This document shows, in pieces, positions 8,453 through 17,064 of a stretch of 64,000 bases of DNA (within the stretch, counting starts at the first letter, position 1; each line of letters opens with the position of its first letter). Below the pieces are notes generated by a model that worked only from the letters and a program-made list of their open reading frames with translations, was not told where the DNA came from and did not search any database. Made by a program: the position numbers and the translations under genes. The stretch spans positions 372,001 through 436,000 of the forward strand of contig CAVXYY010000005.1 of the NCBI GenBank assembly GCA_963766195.1, in the 5' to 3' direction. The DNA is from JAHEFT01 sp963766195 (GTDB lineage: Bacteria > Pseudomonadota > Gammaproteobacteria > Xanthomonadales > SZUA-36).

Positions 8453-10212
8453 TTGGCTTTACTCCCCGAGTAATCACGCACCCCGGGCTGGGAGCGGGTA
8501 ATGGTCACGTCCAGCCACTCGATGCGTGGCCGGCCATCGGGCTGCCGGAAAGCCAGTGAATGTTTCAGGAAGTGCTCGTCATCACGTTCGGTATAGTCAA
8601 GCCGCTGGTGCGCTCCGCGCGATTCACGCCGCTCCAGCGACGCTTCGGCGATCGTTTCAGCGACATCCAGCAGATTGCGCAATTCCAGGGCGCTTTGCAG
8701 GTCGGTGTTGAACACGTTGCTCTTGTCGTTTACCTGGATTGCCTTGTATCGCTCCCTCAGCCCGGCCACTTTGTGGCAGGTATCTTTTGTGCCTTCCTCG
8801 TCACGGTAAATTCCGGCGCCTTCCTCCAGCGTATTGCGCATTTCCTTGCGGATCCCGGCGATTGACTCGTCACCACCGCTTTGCAAAAGAAGTTCCCTGG
8901 TCCAGGTGACAATCGCTTCCGCCTGGGCGGTTATACCAGCGTCCTCTTCGCGTTTGCCCGCTTCCTGGGCATAGGCAGACGCCCGCTCCGCGGAGCGCTT
9001 CCCGGAAACCAGCAACTCGGTGAGCGAGTTCGAACCCAGGCGGTTGGCGCCGTGCAGCCCGGAACAGGAGGCTTCACCGATCGCGTAGAGACCGGGCATG
9101 GGCGTTTCGCCATTTATGTTGCAGTCGATTCCGCCCATCATGAAATGGATCACGGGGCGCACCGGCACCGGGTCAGTCACCGGGTCATGGCCCACGTAGG
9201 ATGAGGCCAGTTCACGCACCAGCGGCAGGCGTTCGTTGATCTTTTTTTCGCCCAGGTGACGCATATCCAGCAGCACGCAGTCACCCCAGGGGGTTTCAAC
9301 CGTATTGCCCTTCTTCTGTTCATGCCAGAAGGCCTGGCTCAGGCGGTCCCGCGGTCCCAGTTCCATGGTTTTGAACACCGGCTGTCCCAGGGGTGTTTCA
9401 GGGCCCATGCCGTAGTCCTGCAGGTATCGATAGCCGTCCTTGTTGACCAGGATACCGCCTTCGCCCCGGCAGCCTTCGGTCAGCAAAATACCGGTGCCGG
9501 GTAGCCCGGTCGGGTGGTACTGGACAAATTCCATGTCCTTGAGCGGCACGCCCGCACGGTAGGCCATCGCCATGCCGTCGCCTGTCTTGATCGCGCCATT
9601 GGTTGTGAACGGAAAACATTGCCCGGCACCGCCTGAGGCCATGATGACAACCGGCGCCTGGAAACTGAAGAAGCGGCCGCTGCGCATTTCCATCGCCACC
9701 ATGCCCCGGCACTTGCCGTTCCTGTGCAGCAGGTCGATGGCGAAGAATTCGTCGTAGCGTTTGATCGTGGGGAATTGCAGCGATGTCTGGAACAGCGTGT
9801 GCAGGATATGGAACCCGCTTTTGTCCGCCGCATACCAGGTGCGTTCTTTTTTCATGCCGCCAAACGGCCGCACGGCGACCGAACCATCGTCGTCGCGGCT
9901 CCAGGGGCAGCCCCAATGCTCCAGTTGAATCAGTTCACGGGACGCCTGGCTGACAAAATATTCGACCACTTCCTGGTCGCACAGCCAGTCTCCGCCACTG
10001 ACGGTGTCGTTGAAGTGCATCTCCAGCGAATCGTCGGCCCCTTTCACTCCAGCCGCGCCGCCCTCTGCCGCGCACGTGTGGCTGCGCATCGGGTAGACCT
10101 TGGAAACCAGTGCGACTTCCAGTTCCGGGTTGGATTGTGCTATCTCGATCGCAGCACGCAGGCCGGCGCCGCCGGCTCCGACAATGACGATATCAGCAAG
10201 GATGGTATTCAT
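8449..10212 (-). CDS. frdA: Fumarate reductase flavoprotein subunit A
   Basis: 587 residues. The FAD-binding motif GAGGAGLRAA is near the N terminus, and RSHTCAAEGG contains His45, matching the covalent FAD attachment histidine. Active-site segments such as YHPTGLPGTGIL and a late HGANRLGSNSLTELLV are also present. It reduces fumarate to succinate at the cytoplasmic face of the membrane. ATG 10212 was chosen over an in-frame extension because it lies 3 bases beyond the stop of the mtrB-like gene. This tight junction is the evidence that the outer-membrane conduit and the reductase are co-transcribed. A reverse (succinate oxidising) role is possible but less likely with a FrdCD anchor and rquA. 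Confidence 0.92.
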   Translation of the reverse strand: MNTILADIVIVGAGGAGLRAAIEIAQSNPELEVALVSKVYPMRSHTCAAEGGAAGVKGADDSLEMHFNDTVSGGDWLCDQEVVEYFVSQASRELIQLEHWGCPWSRDDDGSVAVRPFGGMKKERTWYAADKSGFHILHTLFQTSLQFPTIKRYDEFFAIDLLHRNGKCRGMVAMEMRSGRFFSFQAPVVIMASGGAGQCFPFTTNGAIKTGDGMAMAYRAGVPLKDMEFVQYHPTGLPGTGILLTEGCRGEGGILVNKDGYRYLQDYGMGPETPLGQPVFKTMELGPRDRLSQAFWHEQKKGNTVETPWGDCVLLDMRHLGEKKINERLPLVRELASSYVGHDPVTDPVPVRPVIHFMMGGIDCNINGETPMPGLYAIGEASCSGLHGANRLGSNSLTELLVSGKRSAERASAYAQEAGKREEDAGITAQAEAIVTWTRELLLQSGGDESIAGIRKEMRNTLEEGAGIYRDEEGTKDTCHKVAGLRERYKAIQVNDKSNVFNTDLQSALELRNLLDVAETIAEASLERRESRGAHQRLDYTERDDEHFLKHSLAFRQPDGRPRIEWLDVTITRSQPGVRDYSGSKAK

Positions 10213-10214
10213 AG

Positions 10215-12458
10215 TTAAAACCTGTATGTCCAGGAACCCGAAATCAGCCATAAATCGTAGTTGGCAGCGCTTTGACCCAGCAGCAGGACATTCTTGAGCG
10301 TGTCCGGCGCCACGTAGTCCAGGCCCCAGTCACTGGATTTCAGGTCGGCCTTCTCCGCCGTCAGGCGAATGCTGGAACGTGTGCCGGTCTGCATGCTGGC
10401 CCAGAAAGAGAAACTGCGCATCTTGGCCACCAGGTCAGGCAGAGGTGCCGTTTCAGCTGTAACGGCGGTTACGGCAATGTTGCTTACGGTGTTTGAATAC
10501 GTGTAATCCGCGCCAAGGTCGAGGCCTTTCCAGCCCATGCCATCACCCACGTCGGAAAAGGTAATGGCGGCATTCCAGGTGTTCACCTTGTCTTTGAAAT
10601 TAACCCACCAATCCCTGTCGGGGTCGTAAACATGGCGATCGCTGCTGAAAACGCGGCCGGACTGTGAGGAGTCATATCGATCGTTGGTGTAGAAAGCGGT
10701 CAGGGAAATTTTTTCACGTGGGTACCAGCCGCCATCGATGGTCCAGCTGACGACCTTGGCCTCGTTCAGGCCCAGGTACTGATCGTCATAGGTATCCTTT
10801 GCCTGACTCAGTGAGAAGCCGAGGTTCAATTCATCGACGGGTGCCAAGTCCGCCCGCAAGCGGTACTCGTCCCGATCACGATTGGTCAGGAAGTATTTTC
10901 TCAGCAGGGGATGGTTCTGCCACTCATCCGGGCCGATTACACCGGGTACATGGGAGGCGACCAACGGCACGTTGCCGTTATAGCGGGAAATGTCCCGATT
11001 CGAATTGCGGTAATCAAAATTCAGGGAACCCTTGCTCCAGCGACGCAAAGAGATTCCAGCCAGCCAGGTAAGTTCATCGGACTCTGCGACTTCCTGGTAA
11101 TCCCGCTTGTAGTCACGGTATTCAACGCCGGCCTTGAGCCGGATGGATCTCGCGGCACGCCACGTCACCACCGCATCGCCTTCATTTCGTGTGTAGCTGT
11201 AAGGCAGGTTAATTCGGCCCTCTATGTAGGGGGGCTGATTCTGTGAATCTCCGCCGATGTAAGGGTAAACTTCCCTTGGTGTCTGGTTGTCGCGGTCATC
11301 GTAGCGGTAGTTGACGCGCAACCCGAGGCGCCGTGACAGTTGACCGGTCAAGCGAACGTTCAACATCGTTGTTTTCACTTTGGCGTCGAGGGACTGCAGC
11401 GGAACCGGCTCATAAACCAGCAGGTCAGGGTTTACGGACCAGGGGAGCAGTGCGTCATTCTGTTTCATGACGCCGTGGGAAAAATCTGCAGTCAGGTTGA
11501 AAGTCGGGGTGAGGTTGAATCCGCCATACGCCTTGAGCTGGATATAGCTATTGTCCGGTTCGAGTGCAATCCGGCCTTGTGCACCGGGATACTCGACGCT
11601 GTCGGCCCACGAATACTCGTGTCCATATGCGTTCTGGAACGTGAGGGTTTTCTCATCGTTGCCAAAAAAAGAGCCATAAATCCCAGCGCCAAATTGCGTG
11701 GTACCCCTGACGTAACGGAACATGGCTTCCACGATGTTGGTGTTCCAGTCGACAGGCGCCGCCAGCATGACGCTGCGCAGGTTTACCGCGTCGTAGCCAA
11801 AAATGCTGCCCAGGGTTCGGGTTCCGGTTTTGACTTCATTTCTCAGGTCGACGTCCAGTTTCCAATTCGAACCCAGCTTGCGCTCGTATCCAAGATCCAT
11901 GCGGCGGCGGTTGGTGTCCACTTTCAGATCGACGAGCGAGGCTTCCAGGTTCGTGAACCCACGGGTATTACTGGTTCCCGGGGCAACTTCCCAGCCTGGG
12001 GCAAGGTTCCACAGGCCTGCGCTCTCTTCGCGGTAAGGAGTCAGTCCATCGCTGAAGCGGTTGTTCGGGATCTGGCGGTAATCAAAGCGGACTTTCTGGG
12101 TGCCTTGCTCGTTGTAGTCAAACACCAGTCGGCGAGAATCCAGGCCAAGCCTCCAGCCCTGCAAACGCCAGCGAACCGTGTCGCCGCTGTCCCATACCGG
12201 GCGTTTCTCCAGCCTGAAGTCGACCAGCGCATACCAGCCCTTGTCGGTCAGTCCGCTGTATTTACCAAAACGGTAGGAGTCCTGGTCCAGGTAATACGCA
12301 CCGACCGTGGCCTCATTGTGAATAAGCGGCAGTTTTTCGTCTTTTTTCCTGGCTGCCCCGTCGTCGGCATCCTGGCTGTCCTGTGCCCATGTGGTGCCAT
12401 ACAAGGAGAGCAGGGAACCCACCGCGATGCTCAGAATCGTTTTCGATTTGATGTTCAT
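10215..12458 (-). CDS. MtrB/PioB-family decaheme-associated outer membrane beta-barrel
   Basis: 747 residues. A signal peptide ending near TTWAQ is followed by a long series of alternating amphipathic strands rich in aromatic and charged residues, ending in a C-terminal Phe (SGSWTYRF), typical of outer-membrane porins. Size, strand pattern and position right after a decaheme MtrA/DmsE cytochrome identify the MtrB/PioB/DmsF family, the barrel that sheathes the decaheme wire across the outer membrane. I find no cysteine in the protein, so the N-terminal CXXC of Shewanella MtrB is absent. A strong GGAGGAG precedes ATG 12458. The gene ends 2 bases before frdA starts, an unusual fusion of an extracellular electron conduit with a fumarate reductase operon. 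Confidence 0.88.
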   Translation of the reverse strand: MNIKSKTILSIAVGSLLSLYGTTWAQDSQDADDGAARKKDEKLPLIHNEATVGAYYLDQDSYRFGKYSGLTDKGWYALVDFRLEKRPVWDSGDTVRWRLQGWRLGLDSRRLVFDYNEQGTQKVRFDYRQIPNNRFSDGLTPYREESAGLWNLAPGWEVAPGTSNTRGFTNLEASLVDLKVDTNRRRMDLGYERKLGSNWKLDVDLRNEVKTGTRTLGSIFGYDAVNLRSVMLAAPVDWNTNIVEAMFRYVRGTTQFGAGIYGSFFGNDEKTLTFQNAYGHEYSWADSVEYPGAQGRIALEPDNSYIQLKAYGGFNLTPTFNLTADFSHGVMKQNDALLPWSVNPDLLVYEPVPLQSLDAKVKTTMLNVRLTGQLSRRLGLRVNYRYDDRDNQTPREVYPYIGGDSQNQPPYIEGRINLPYSYTRNEGDAVVTWRAARSIRLKAGVEYRDYKRDYQEVAESDELTWLAGISLRRWSKGSLNFDYRNSNRDISRYNGNVPLVASHVPGVIGPDEWQNHPLLRKYFLTNRDRDEYRLRADLAPVDELNLGFSLSQAKDTYDDQYLGLNEAKVVSWTIDGGWYPREKISLTAFYTNDRYDSSQSGRVFSSDRHVYDPDRDWWVNFKDKVNTWNAAITFSDVGDGMGWKGLDLGADYTYSNTVSNIAVTAVTAETAPLPDLVAKMRSFSFWASMQTGTRSSIRLTAEKADLKSSDWGLDYVAPDTLKNVLLLGQSAANYDLWLISGSWTYRF

Positions 12459-12489
12459 TCTTTTTACTCCTCCACCTCATCCGGACCGG

Positions 12490-13476
12490 TCAGCGCGTCT
12501 GGAGGATTCCGCCAGGATGATTGGAACCGTGAATTTGTACGTGACAGTTCATGCATTGTTTACCCAGCATGCGCTGGTCAGCACCTTCCGGGGGAATGCC
12601 CGTGCCGCTGTAGACCCCACTGGGATGGAAGAAAGCGAGATGGCACTGCTGGCACAGGTAAGGCTGGCGTGAAATCAGCAGGTTTTCGTAATTGGAGCCG
12701 TGGGGATTGTGGCAGTTGGTGCAATCCTCCTGGACCGGGGCGTGTTCCCACAGGAACGGCCCGCGCTTTTCAGCGTGGCAGTCATAGCATTGTTCATTGA
12801 CCGTGTTGCGGATCAGGTTCGCCGGCCCGGCGCCGCCGTGGGGATTGTGGCAATCGGTGCAGGACATCAAGCCGACATGCGACATGGAAGCTGAAGGGGT
12901 CTGCACCGGGTGGCGTGACTGGCGCAGGAATTGCGCTCGCTGCTCTTTATGGCATTGGTAACAAACTTCCGGCTGCGTCTCCAGCGCCAGTACCGGGTCG
13001 TTGGGTGTGTGCAGGTCGTGGCAGTCAACGCAGGCGTTACCCTCCAGGTTGTGGGCGCTGCCCGGCCAGTGGAAACGGCCGCTGTCGTTGTGGCAGTTCA
13101 TGCACACGGCATTTTGTTCCGCCACCGGGGTCCTGTCGTCGAAGACGACCGGGGGTGGCAGACGGCTGCCGTCAGGCTGTTTTTTCAAGTGTTGACTGGC
13201 TGGACCGTGACAGGCCTCACAGTCATGGTTGCCTTCAGCAAAAGGGGATTCCGGATCGCCGGTAATTCCCATTTCGGTAAAAAAGATTTCGTGCGCAGGC
13301 CGCTCTTTGCCTTCCTTGTGGCAGGTCATGCACTGCTTGACGCCTTTTGAATATTTTGCCTCGTCCTGAGTTTCCTCTTGCGCAACCGCTGTTGAACCCA
13401 TCACCATAACCAAAATAGCCGCCAGTAAGGCGGTTATTTTTGAGAATGTATGCCTGTTCTCAGGATGATTGATCAT
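12490..13476 (-). CDS. DmsE/MtrA-family decaheme c-type cytochrome
   Basis: 328 residues with a signal peptide (cleavage near TAVAQ) and exactly ten CXXCH motifs: CMTCH, CEACH, CMNCH, CVDCH, CYQCH, CTDCH, CYDCH, CTNCH, CQQCH, CMNCH. Length, heme count and the recurring CHNPHG pattern match MtrA/DmsE/PioA-type periplasmic decahemes, which insert into an MtrB-type barrel and carry electrons across the outer membrane. The mtrB-like gene starts 31 bases downstream and the lipoprotein gene ends 39 bases upstream. Whether flow is outward (metal or DMSO respiration) or inward (Fe(II) or cathode oxidation) cannot be told from the protein. Confidence 0.92.
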   Translation of the reverse strand: MINHPENRHTFSKITALLAAILVMVMGSTAVAQEETQDEAKYSKGVKQCMTCHKEGKERPAHEIFFTEMGITGDPESPFAEGNHDCEACHGPASQHLKKQPDGSRLPPPVVFDDRTPVAEQNAVCMNCHNDSGRFHWPGSAHNLEGNACVDCHDLHTPNDPVLALETQPEVCYQCHKEQRAQFLRQSRHPVQTPSASMSHVGLMSCTDCHNPHGGAGPANLIRNTVNEQCYDCHAEKRGPFLWEHAPVQEDCTNCHNPHGSNYENLLISRQPYLCQQCHLAFFHPSGVYSGTGIPPEGADQRMLGKQCMNCHVQIHGSNHPGGILQTR

Positions 13477-13515
13477 GTTCTTTTTCTCTCTTTGGTTATG
13501 TAGTGGTAACAGGCG

Positions 13516-13911
13516 CTAGTTGTTTTTTGCACCCTGGTCGATCCATACCCGGATGGTTTCAATATCTGCCTTGGCAACCGGCTTCATTGCTCCGTGGGGC
13601 ATGCTGATGGATGGATCAGCACGGCCTTCCATCAGTACGAGCATGTTGCTGCCGGCGCTGTCCCCGGCGAGGATCATCGGGCCGAATTTTGTGCCATGCA
13701 TCAGGTCTTCATAGCTCATCATGCTGAAACCGCTGGCCACGAATCCCTCACCGCCTTCCTGGTGGCACGCCAGGCAATTCTGGTCGAGGATGGGTCTCAC
13801 GTCCTGGGAAAAGCTGACGGTTTCTTCGCGGGCGCAACCAGCCAACACCATTAGTGAAACAGGTAGCAAAGCGGGGAGAATCCATTTGCCGGCGGTTCGG
13901 GTCTTGATCAT
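13516..13911 (-). CDS. Monoheme c-type cytochrome lipoprotein
   Basis: 131 residues. The leader ends in a lipobox (LAGC) with Ala at the +2 position, which by the +2 rule favours sorting to the outer membrane. One heme motif, CLACH, sits within SFSQDVRPILDQNCLACH, the entry of planctomycete-type (PSCyt1-like) cytochrome c domains, and the C terminus has MPHGAMKPV, where Met could be the distal ligand. ATG 13911 is preceded by GGAGAG at good spacing; an upstream TTG is less likely. It is the first gene of the mtr-frd-rquA operon. No MtrC/OmcA gene is seen nearby, so this lipoprotein is a candidate electron entry or exit partner for the conduit (inference). Confidence 0.8.
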   Translation of the reverse strand: MIKTRTAGKWILPALLPVSLMVLAGCAREETVSFSQDVRPILDQNCLACHQEGGEGFVASGFSMMSYEDLMHGTKFGPMILAGDSAGSNMLVLMEGRADPSISMPHGAMKPVAKADIETIRVWIDQGAKNN

Positions 13912-13972
13912 GGCCAACTCTCCAAGTTCTTAAAATAATGTTAAAAAGTACGCTGATGCCGCCAAAATACTT

Positions 13973-13986
13973 ATGATTCATGTCAA
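13973..13986 (-). promoter_or_regulatory. Candidate FNR/Anr-like operator
   Basis: On the minus strand the site reads TTGAC-N4-ATCAT, 8 of 10 matches to the FNR consensus TTGAT-N4-ATCAA. It lies 62 bases upstream of the first ATG of the lipoprotein-mtrA-mtrB-frd-rquA operon, in the divergent gap to hemY. Activation under low oxygen would fit fumarate reductase genes. A matching -10 is not clear (TAACAT near 13938-13943 is possible), so this is a candidate only. Confidence 0.4.
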
Positions 13987-14065
13987 CTAAACGGAAGGTT
14001 TGAACGGCCCCGAGCCTAAAAAGGGTAAAATTCGGAATGAATATTATCACCAGTGGTAGGACAAA

Positions 14066-15448
14066 GTGAAAACAGGAATTGTGGGCGCCGGAATTTCCGG
14101 GCTGGCGACCGCGCAGGCAATCCTTGTGCGTGACCCTGGCGCCGAGATAGTGGTCTTCGAAGCGGCGGCGCACACCGGCGGAAAAGTCATGACGGAAGCC
14201 ACTCCGCAAGGCTTCCTGTGTGAATGGGGCGTCAATGCATTCCTGGACAAGAGTCCCAGGACACTCGAGCTTTGCGCGGAAATCGGTCTGGCGCCGGTAT
14301 CCGCAAATGTCGCGGCCAAAAAGCGCTATGTCTACAGCGAAAGCGAACTCCACCCGTTGCCGGAAAGCCCTTCCCGGTTCCTCACATCGAAACTGCTGAG
14401 TATCCCGGGCCGACTCCGGGTGATGGGCGAGGTGTTCACCCGCAAGGCCGGCAAGGCCGATGAAACCCTGGCAGAGTTTGGCACCCGGCACCTGGGCCGG
14501 GAAGCTTTCGAAAAACTGATCGACCCGATGGCCTCCGGTGTTTTTGCCGGAGATGCCAGGAACATGAGCCTGAAAAGTTGTTTTCCCCGCATTCACGAGG
14601 TCGAATCCGAGTACCGCAGCCTGATACTCGGCTTGATCAAGCTGCAAAAAGAAGCCCGGCGCGCCGGTAAAAAGAACACACCCGGACCGGGGCCGGGCGG
14701 CCTGCTGACCTCTTTCACCGGCGGCATGTCGGTTCTGACCGATACGTTGTCAGCCCGGCTTGGGGAGCGGGTGCGGGTCAATTCGCCAACCCGGGGGATC
14801 AGCCGCAGCGGCGGGCTGTATACCCTTCACCTGGAAGACGGGTCCAGCGAAGATTTTGACGCCCTGGTCCTGGCGGCCCCCGCCCACGCACAGGCGGAAA
14901 TCCTGTGCGACCTGGCGCCGGGAATATCGGAGTTGCTCAAGGGTATTCCATACCCGCCGCTGGCCGTGGTCTGCCTCGGTTACAGCGAACAAAAAGCAGG
15001 ACACTGCCTGGATGGATTCGGCTTCCTGGTTCCATCCCGGGAGAAACGCGGCATCCTGGGCACCGTCGTGGATTCCAATGTTTTCCCCGGCCGGGCGCCT
15101 GAAGGGTCCGTGCTGTTTCGGGCCATGGTTGGCGGCGCGAGGTCACCCCAAATGGCGGAATTGCCGGATGATCAACTGCTTGACCGGGTTTTGTCGGACC
15201 TCAGAGACATCATGGGGCTCAATGCTGAGCCCGATTTTGTCAGCATTTACCGCCACGACAAGGCTATTCCCCAGTACCGGGTGGGCCATGCTGACAAGCT
15301 TGCGGCCATTGACCGTCAGCTCGAGGCGTTTCCAGGCCTGGTATTAACCGGTAACGCGTTTCGCGGCGTCAGCCTGAATGATTGCGTGTTGAACGCAAGT
15401 CAGACAGCACAATCGCTGACCCGCCGATCAGGAGTATCCGGGACATGA
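14066..15448 (+). CDS. hemY: HemY-type oxygen-dependent protoporphyrinogen oxidase
   Basis: 460 residues. The N-terminal GIVGAGISGLATA is a Rossmann FAD-binding motif, followed by FEAAAHTGGKV. LIDPMASGVFAGDARNMSL and the C-terminal LTGNAFRGVSLNDCV segment are typical of protoporphyrinogen IX oxidase (HemG/HemY FAD family). It oxidises protoporphyrinogen to protoporphyrin IX, the penultimate step of heme synthesis, fitting a locus full of heme proteins. GTG 14066 has GGTAGG about 6 bases upstream. The stop overlaps the sensor kinase start (ATGA), so heme synthesis and heme-based signalling are co-transcribed. The enzyme class needs O2 or another acceptor, which is a slight puzzle beside an anaerobic respiratory operon. 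Confidence 0.87.
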   Translation: MKTGIVGAGISGLATAQAILVRDPGAEIVVFEAAAHTGGKVMTEATPQGFLCEWGVNAFLDKSPRTLELCAEIGLAPVSANVAAKKRYVYSESELHPLPESPSRFLTSKLLSIPGRLRVMGEVFTRKAGKADETLAEFGTRHLGREAFEKLIDPMASGVFAGDARNMSLKSCFPRIHEVESEYRSLILGLIKLQKEARRAGKKNTPGPGPGGLLTSFTGGMSVLTDTLSARLGERVRVNSPTRGISRSGGLYTLHLEDGSSEDFDALVLAAPAHAQAEILCDLAPGISELLKGIPYPPLAVVCLGYSEQKAGHCLDGFGFLVPSREKRGILGTVVDSNVFPGRAPEGSVLFRAMVGGARSPQMAELPDDQLLDRVLSDLRDIMGLNAEPDFVSIYRHDKAIPQYRVGHADKLAAIDRQLEAFPGLVLTGNAFRGVSLNDCVLNASQTAQSLTRRSGVSGT

Positions 15449-17064
15449 TGCGGGGCAGCCTCAGAGTAAAGGTAGGAATCTACCTGGTCGTCGCTCTCAG
15501 CGTGGCCGTGTTTCTGTTCACTTTCATGGTGGTTCGTAACAGCCGCGAGGAGCTCCTCAGGGAGGCGATCAGCCACGCCTCGCAGCTTTCGGAGGTCGTG
15601 ATCAAGAGCACGCGTTTTGCGATGCTGCAGAACCAGCCGACGCATGTTGACCAGATCATCCGGGACGTGGGCAACCAGGAGGATATCGACCGGGTCAGGA
15701 TCCTCAGCAAGAACGGCAAAGTCATTCATTCAACCGTCAAGCAGGAAATCGGAGAAATGGTGGACCAGGAGGCGGAAGCCTGCCTGGCCTGCCACGAGGA
15801 TGAAAAGTCGAGACAGGCAAGCCCCATGTTCGGCAGGCCAAGGTTTTTTACCACCCAGGACGGAGCGCGCATGCTGGGCACTACCGCGGTGATCCGGAAC
15901 GAGCCGACCTGTTCGAGCGCCAGCTGCCATGCGCACCCTGCGGAACAAACCGTGCTGGGCGTATTGGATATTGTTTATCCGCTGAACCATATCAATCAGA
16001 TGATCCGGAAAAACACGGTTTTCATCGTGGTGCTGGCGCTGGGTTTCATCATTTTTGCGGCCATACTGGTCAGCCTGTTGGTTCAGCGAGCGGTTTACCG
16101 GCCACTTGCGGATCTTAAAGACTGCGCTGCCAGGCTGGCGGACGGGGACCTGGAACAACAGATACCGGTGCGCAGCGGAGACGAATTCGGACAGTTGGCC
16201 GAGTCGTTCAACAGCGTGACGAAAGCGCTGCGCCAGTCACGTGACGAACTGCAGGAATGGGGGCATACGCTCGAACAGAAAGTGGCCGCAGCCACGCGGG
16301 AACTCCAGTTGGCACAGGCCGAGGCTGCACGGAGTGAAAAACTGGCGTCTGTAGGCCTGCTGGCTGCCGGTATCGCCCACGAACTGAACAATCCTCTGAC
16401 CGGTGTACTCACGTTTTCGCACCTGGTACGCAAGCAGATGCCCGACGGCAGCCCTCAAGCCGAAGACCTCGACCTGGTGATCCAGGAGACCAAGCGTTGC
16501 GCGGTGATCATCCGCAGGCTGCTCGATTTCGCGCGTGAAAAAACACCCGAAAAGAAGTATTCCCATCTCAATAGCCTGGTGGAACAGACAACCCAGCTGA
16601 TTGCTCAGTCTGCCCAGATCGCCGATATTGATATCGTTCTCGACCTCGACGAAACGCTGCCTCCGGTCTGGATCGACGAGGACCTGGTGAAGCAGGTCAT
16701 CATGAACCTGCTGGTGAACGCACAACACGCTATCGAACACACGGGCCGCATTACCATAAAAACCAGAACCTGCCCGGGCCATGGGACCGACGGCGACGAC
16801 AGGGCGGCCCCAATGGCCGAGATCACGATTACTGACACCGGTTGCGGGATTCCGAAAGAGAATTTGCAGCGAATTTTCGATCCTTTTTTCACCACCAAGG
16901 GTGTCGGTAAGGGGACGGGGCTGGGATTGTCTGTCAGTCACGGTACAATTGCCGCGCACGGTGGCGTAATCGAGGTGGACAGCACAGTGGGTGTCGGCAC
17001 GGAATTTCGTATTTACCTTCCGCTCGGAGTAAATACCAACAACACGCTTGGGAGCGGTGAATGA
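15445..17064 (+). CDS. Sensor histidine kinase with periplasmic c-type heme motifs
   Basis: 539 residues: TM1 about 9-30, a periplasmic sensor of about 160 residues, TM2 about 191-213, HAMP 213-266, a coiled linker, a HisKA domain with AHELNNP (His312) and a HATPase with DTGCGIP and GKGTGLGLS. The sensor has CLACH (113-117) and a non-standard CX4CH (156-162, CSSASCH), so it probably binds one or two c-type hemes and could sense redox state, O2, NO or CO. ATG 15445 overlaps the hemY stop, and its own stop overlaps the sigma-54 regulator. This is a classic NtrB/NtrC-like pair whose likely target is the divergently oriented cytochrome operon behind the 21564 promoter. Confidence 0.88.
   Translation: MMRGSLRVKVGIYLVVALSVAVFLFTFMVVRNSREELLREAISHASQLSEVVIKSTRFAMLQNQPTHVDQIIRDVGNQEDIDRVRILSKNGKVIHSTVKQEIGEMVDQEAEACLACHEDEKSRQASPMFGRPRFFTTQDGARMLGTTAVIRNEPTCSSASCHAHPAEQTVLGVLDIVYPLNHINQMIRKNTVFIVVLALGFIIFAAILVSLLVQRAVYRPLADLKDCAARLADGDLEQQIPVRSGDEFGQLAESFNSVTKALRQSRDELQEWGHTLEQKVAAATRELQLAQAEAARSEKLASVGLLAAGIAHELNNPLTGVLTFSHLVRKQMPDGSPQAEDLDLVIQETKRCAVIIRRLLDFAREKTPEKKYSHLNSLVEQTTQLIAQSAQIADIDIVLDLDETLPPVWIDEDLVKQVIMNLLVNAQHAIEHTGRITIKTRTCPGHGTDGDDRAAPMAEITITDTGCGIPKENLQRIFDPFFTTKGVGKGTGLGLSVSHGTIAAHGGVIEVDSTVGVGTEFRIYLPLGVNTNNTLGSGE

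Noticed and set aside
8449..10212. Succinate dehydrogenase rather than fumarate reductase
   Set aside because: The anchor subunits are FrdC/FrdD-type without heme-ligand pattern, and rquA follows in the operon; a reversible role is still possible.
10272..12800. Long plus-strand readings opposite the mtrB-like gene (up to 486 codons)
   Set aside because: They mirror the minus-strand gene, have no domain or ribosome site, and cross several real gene ends.
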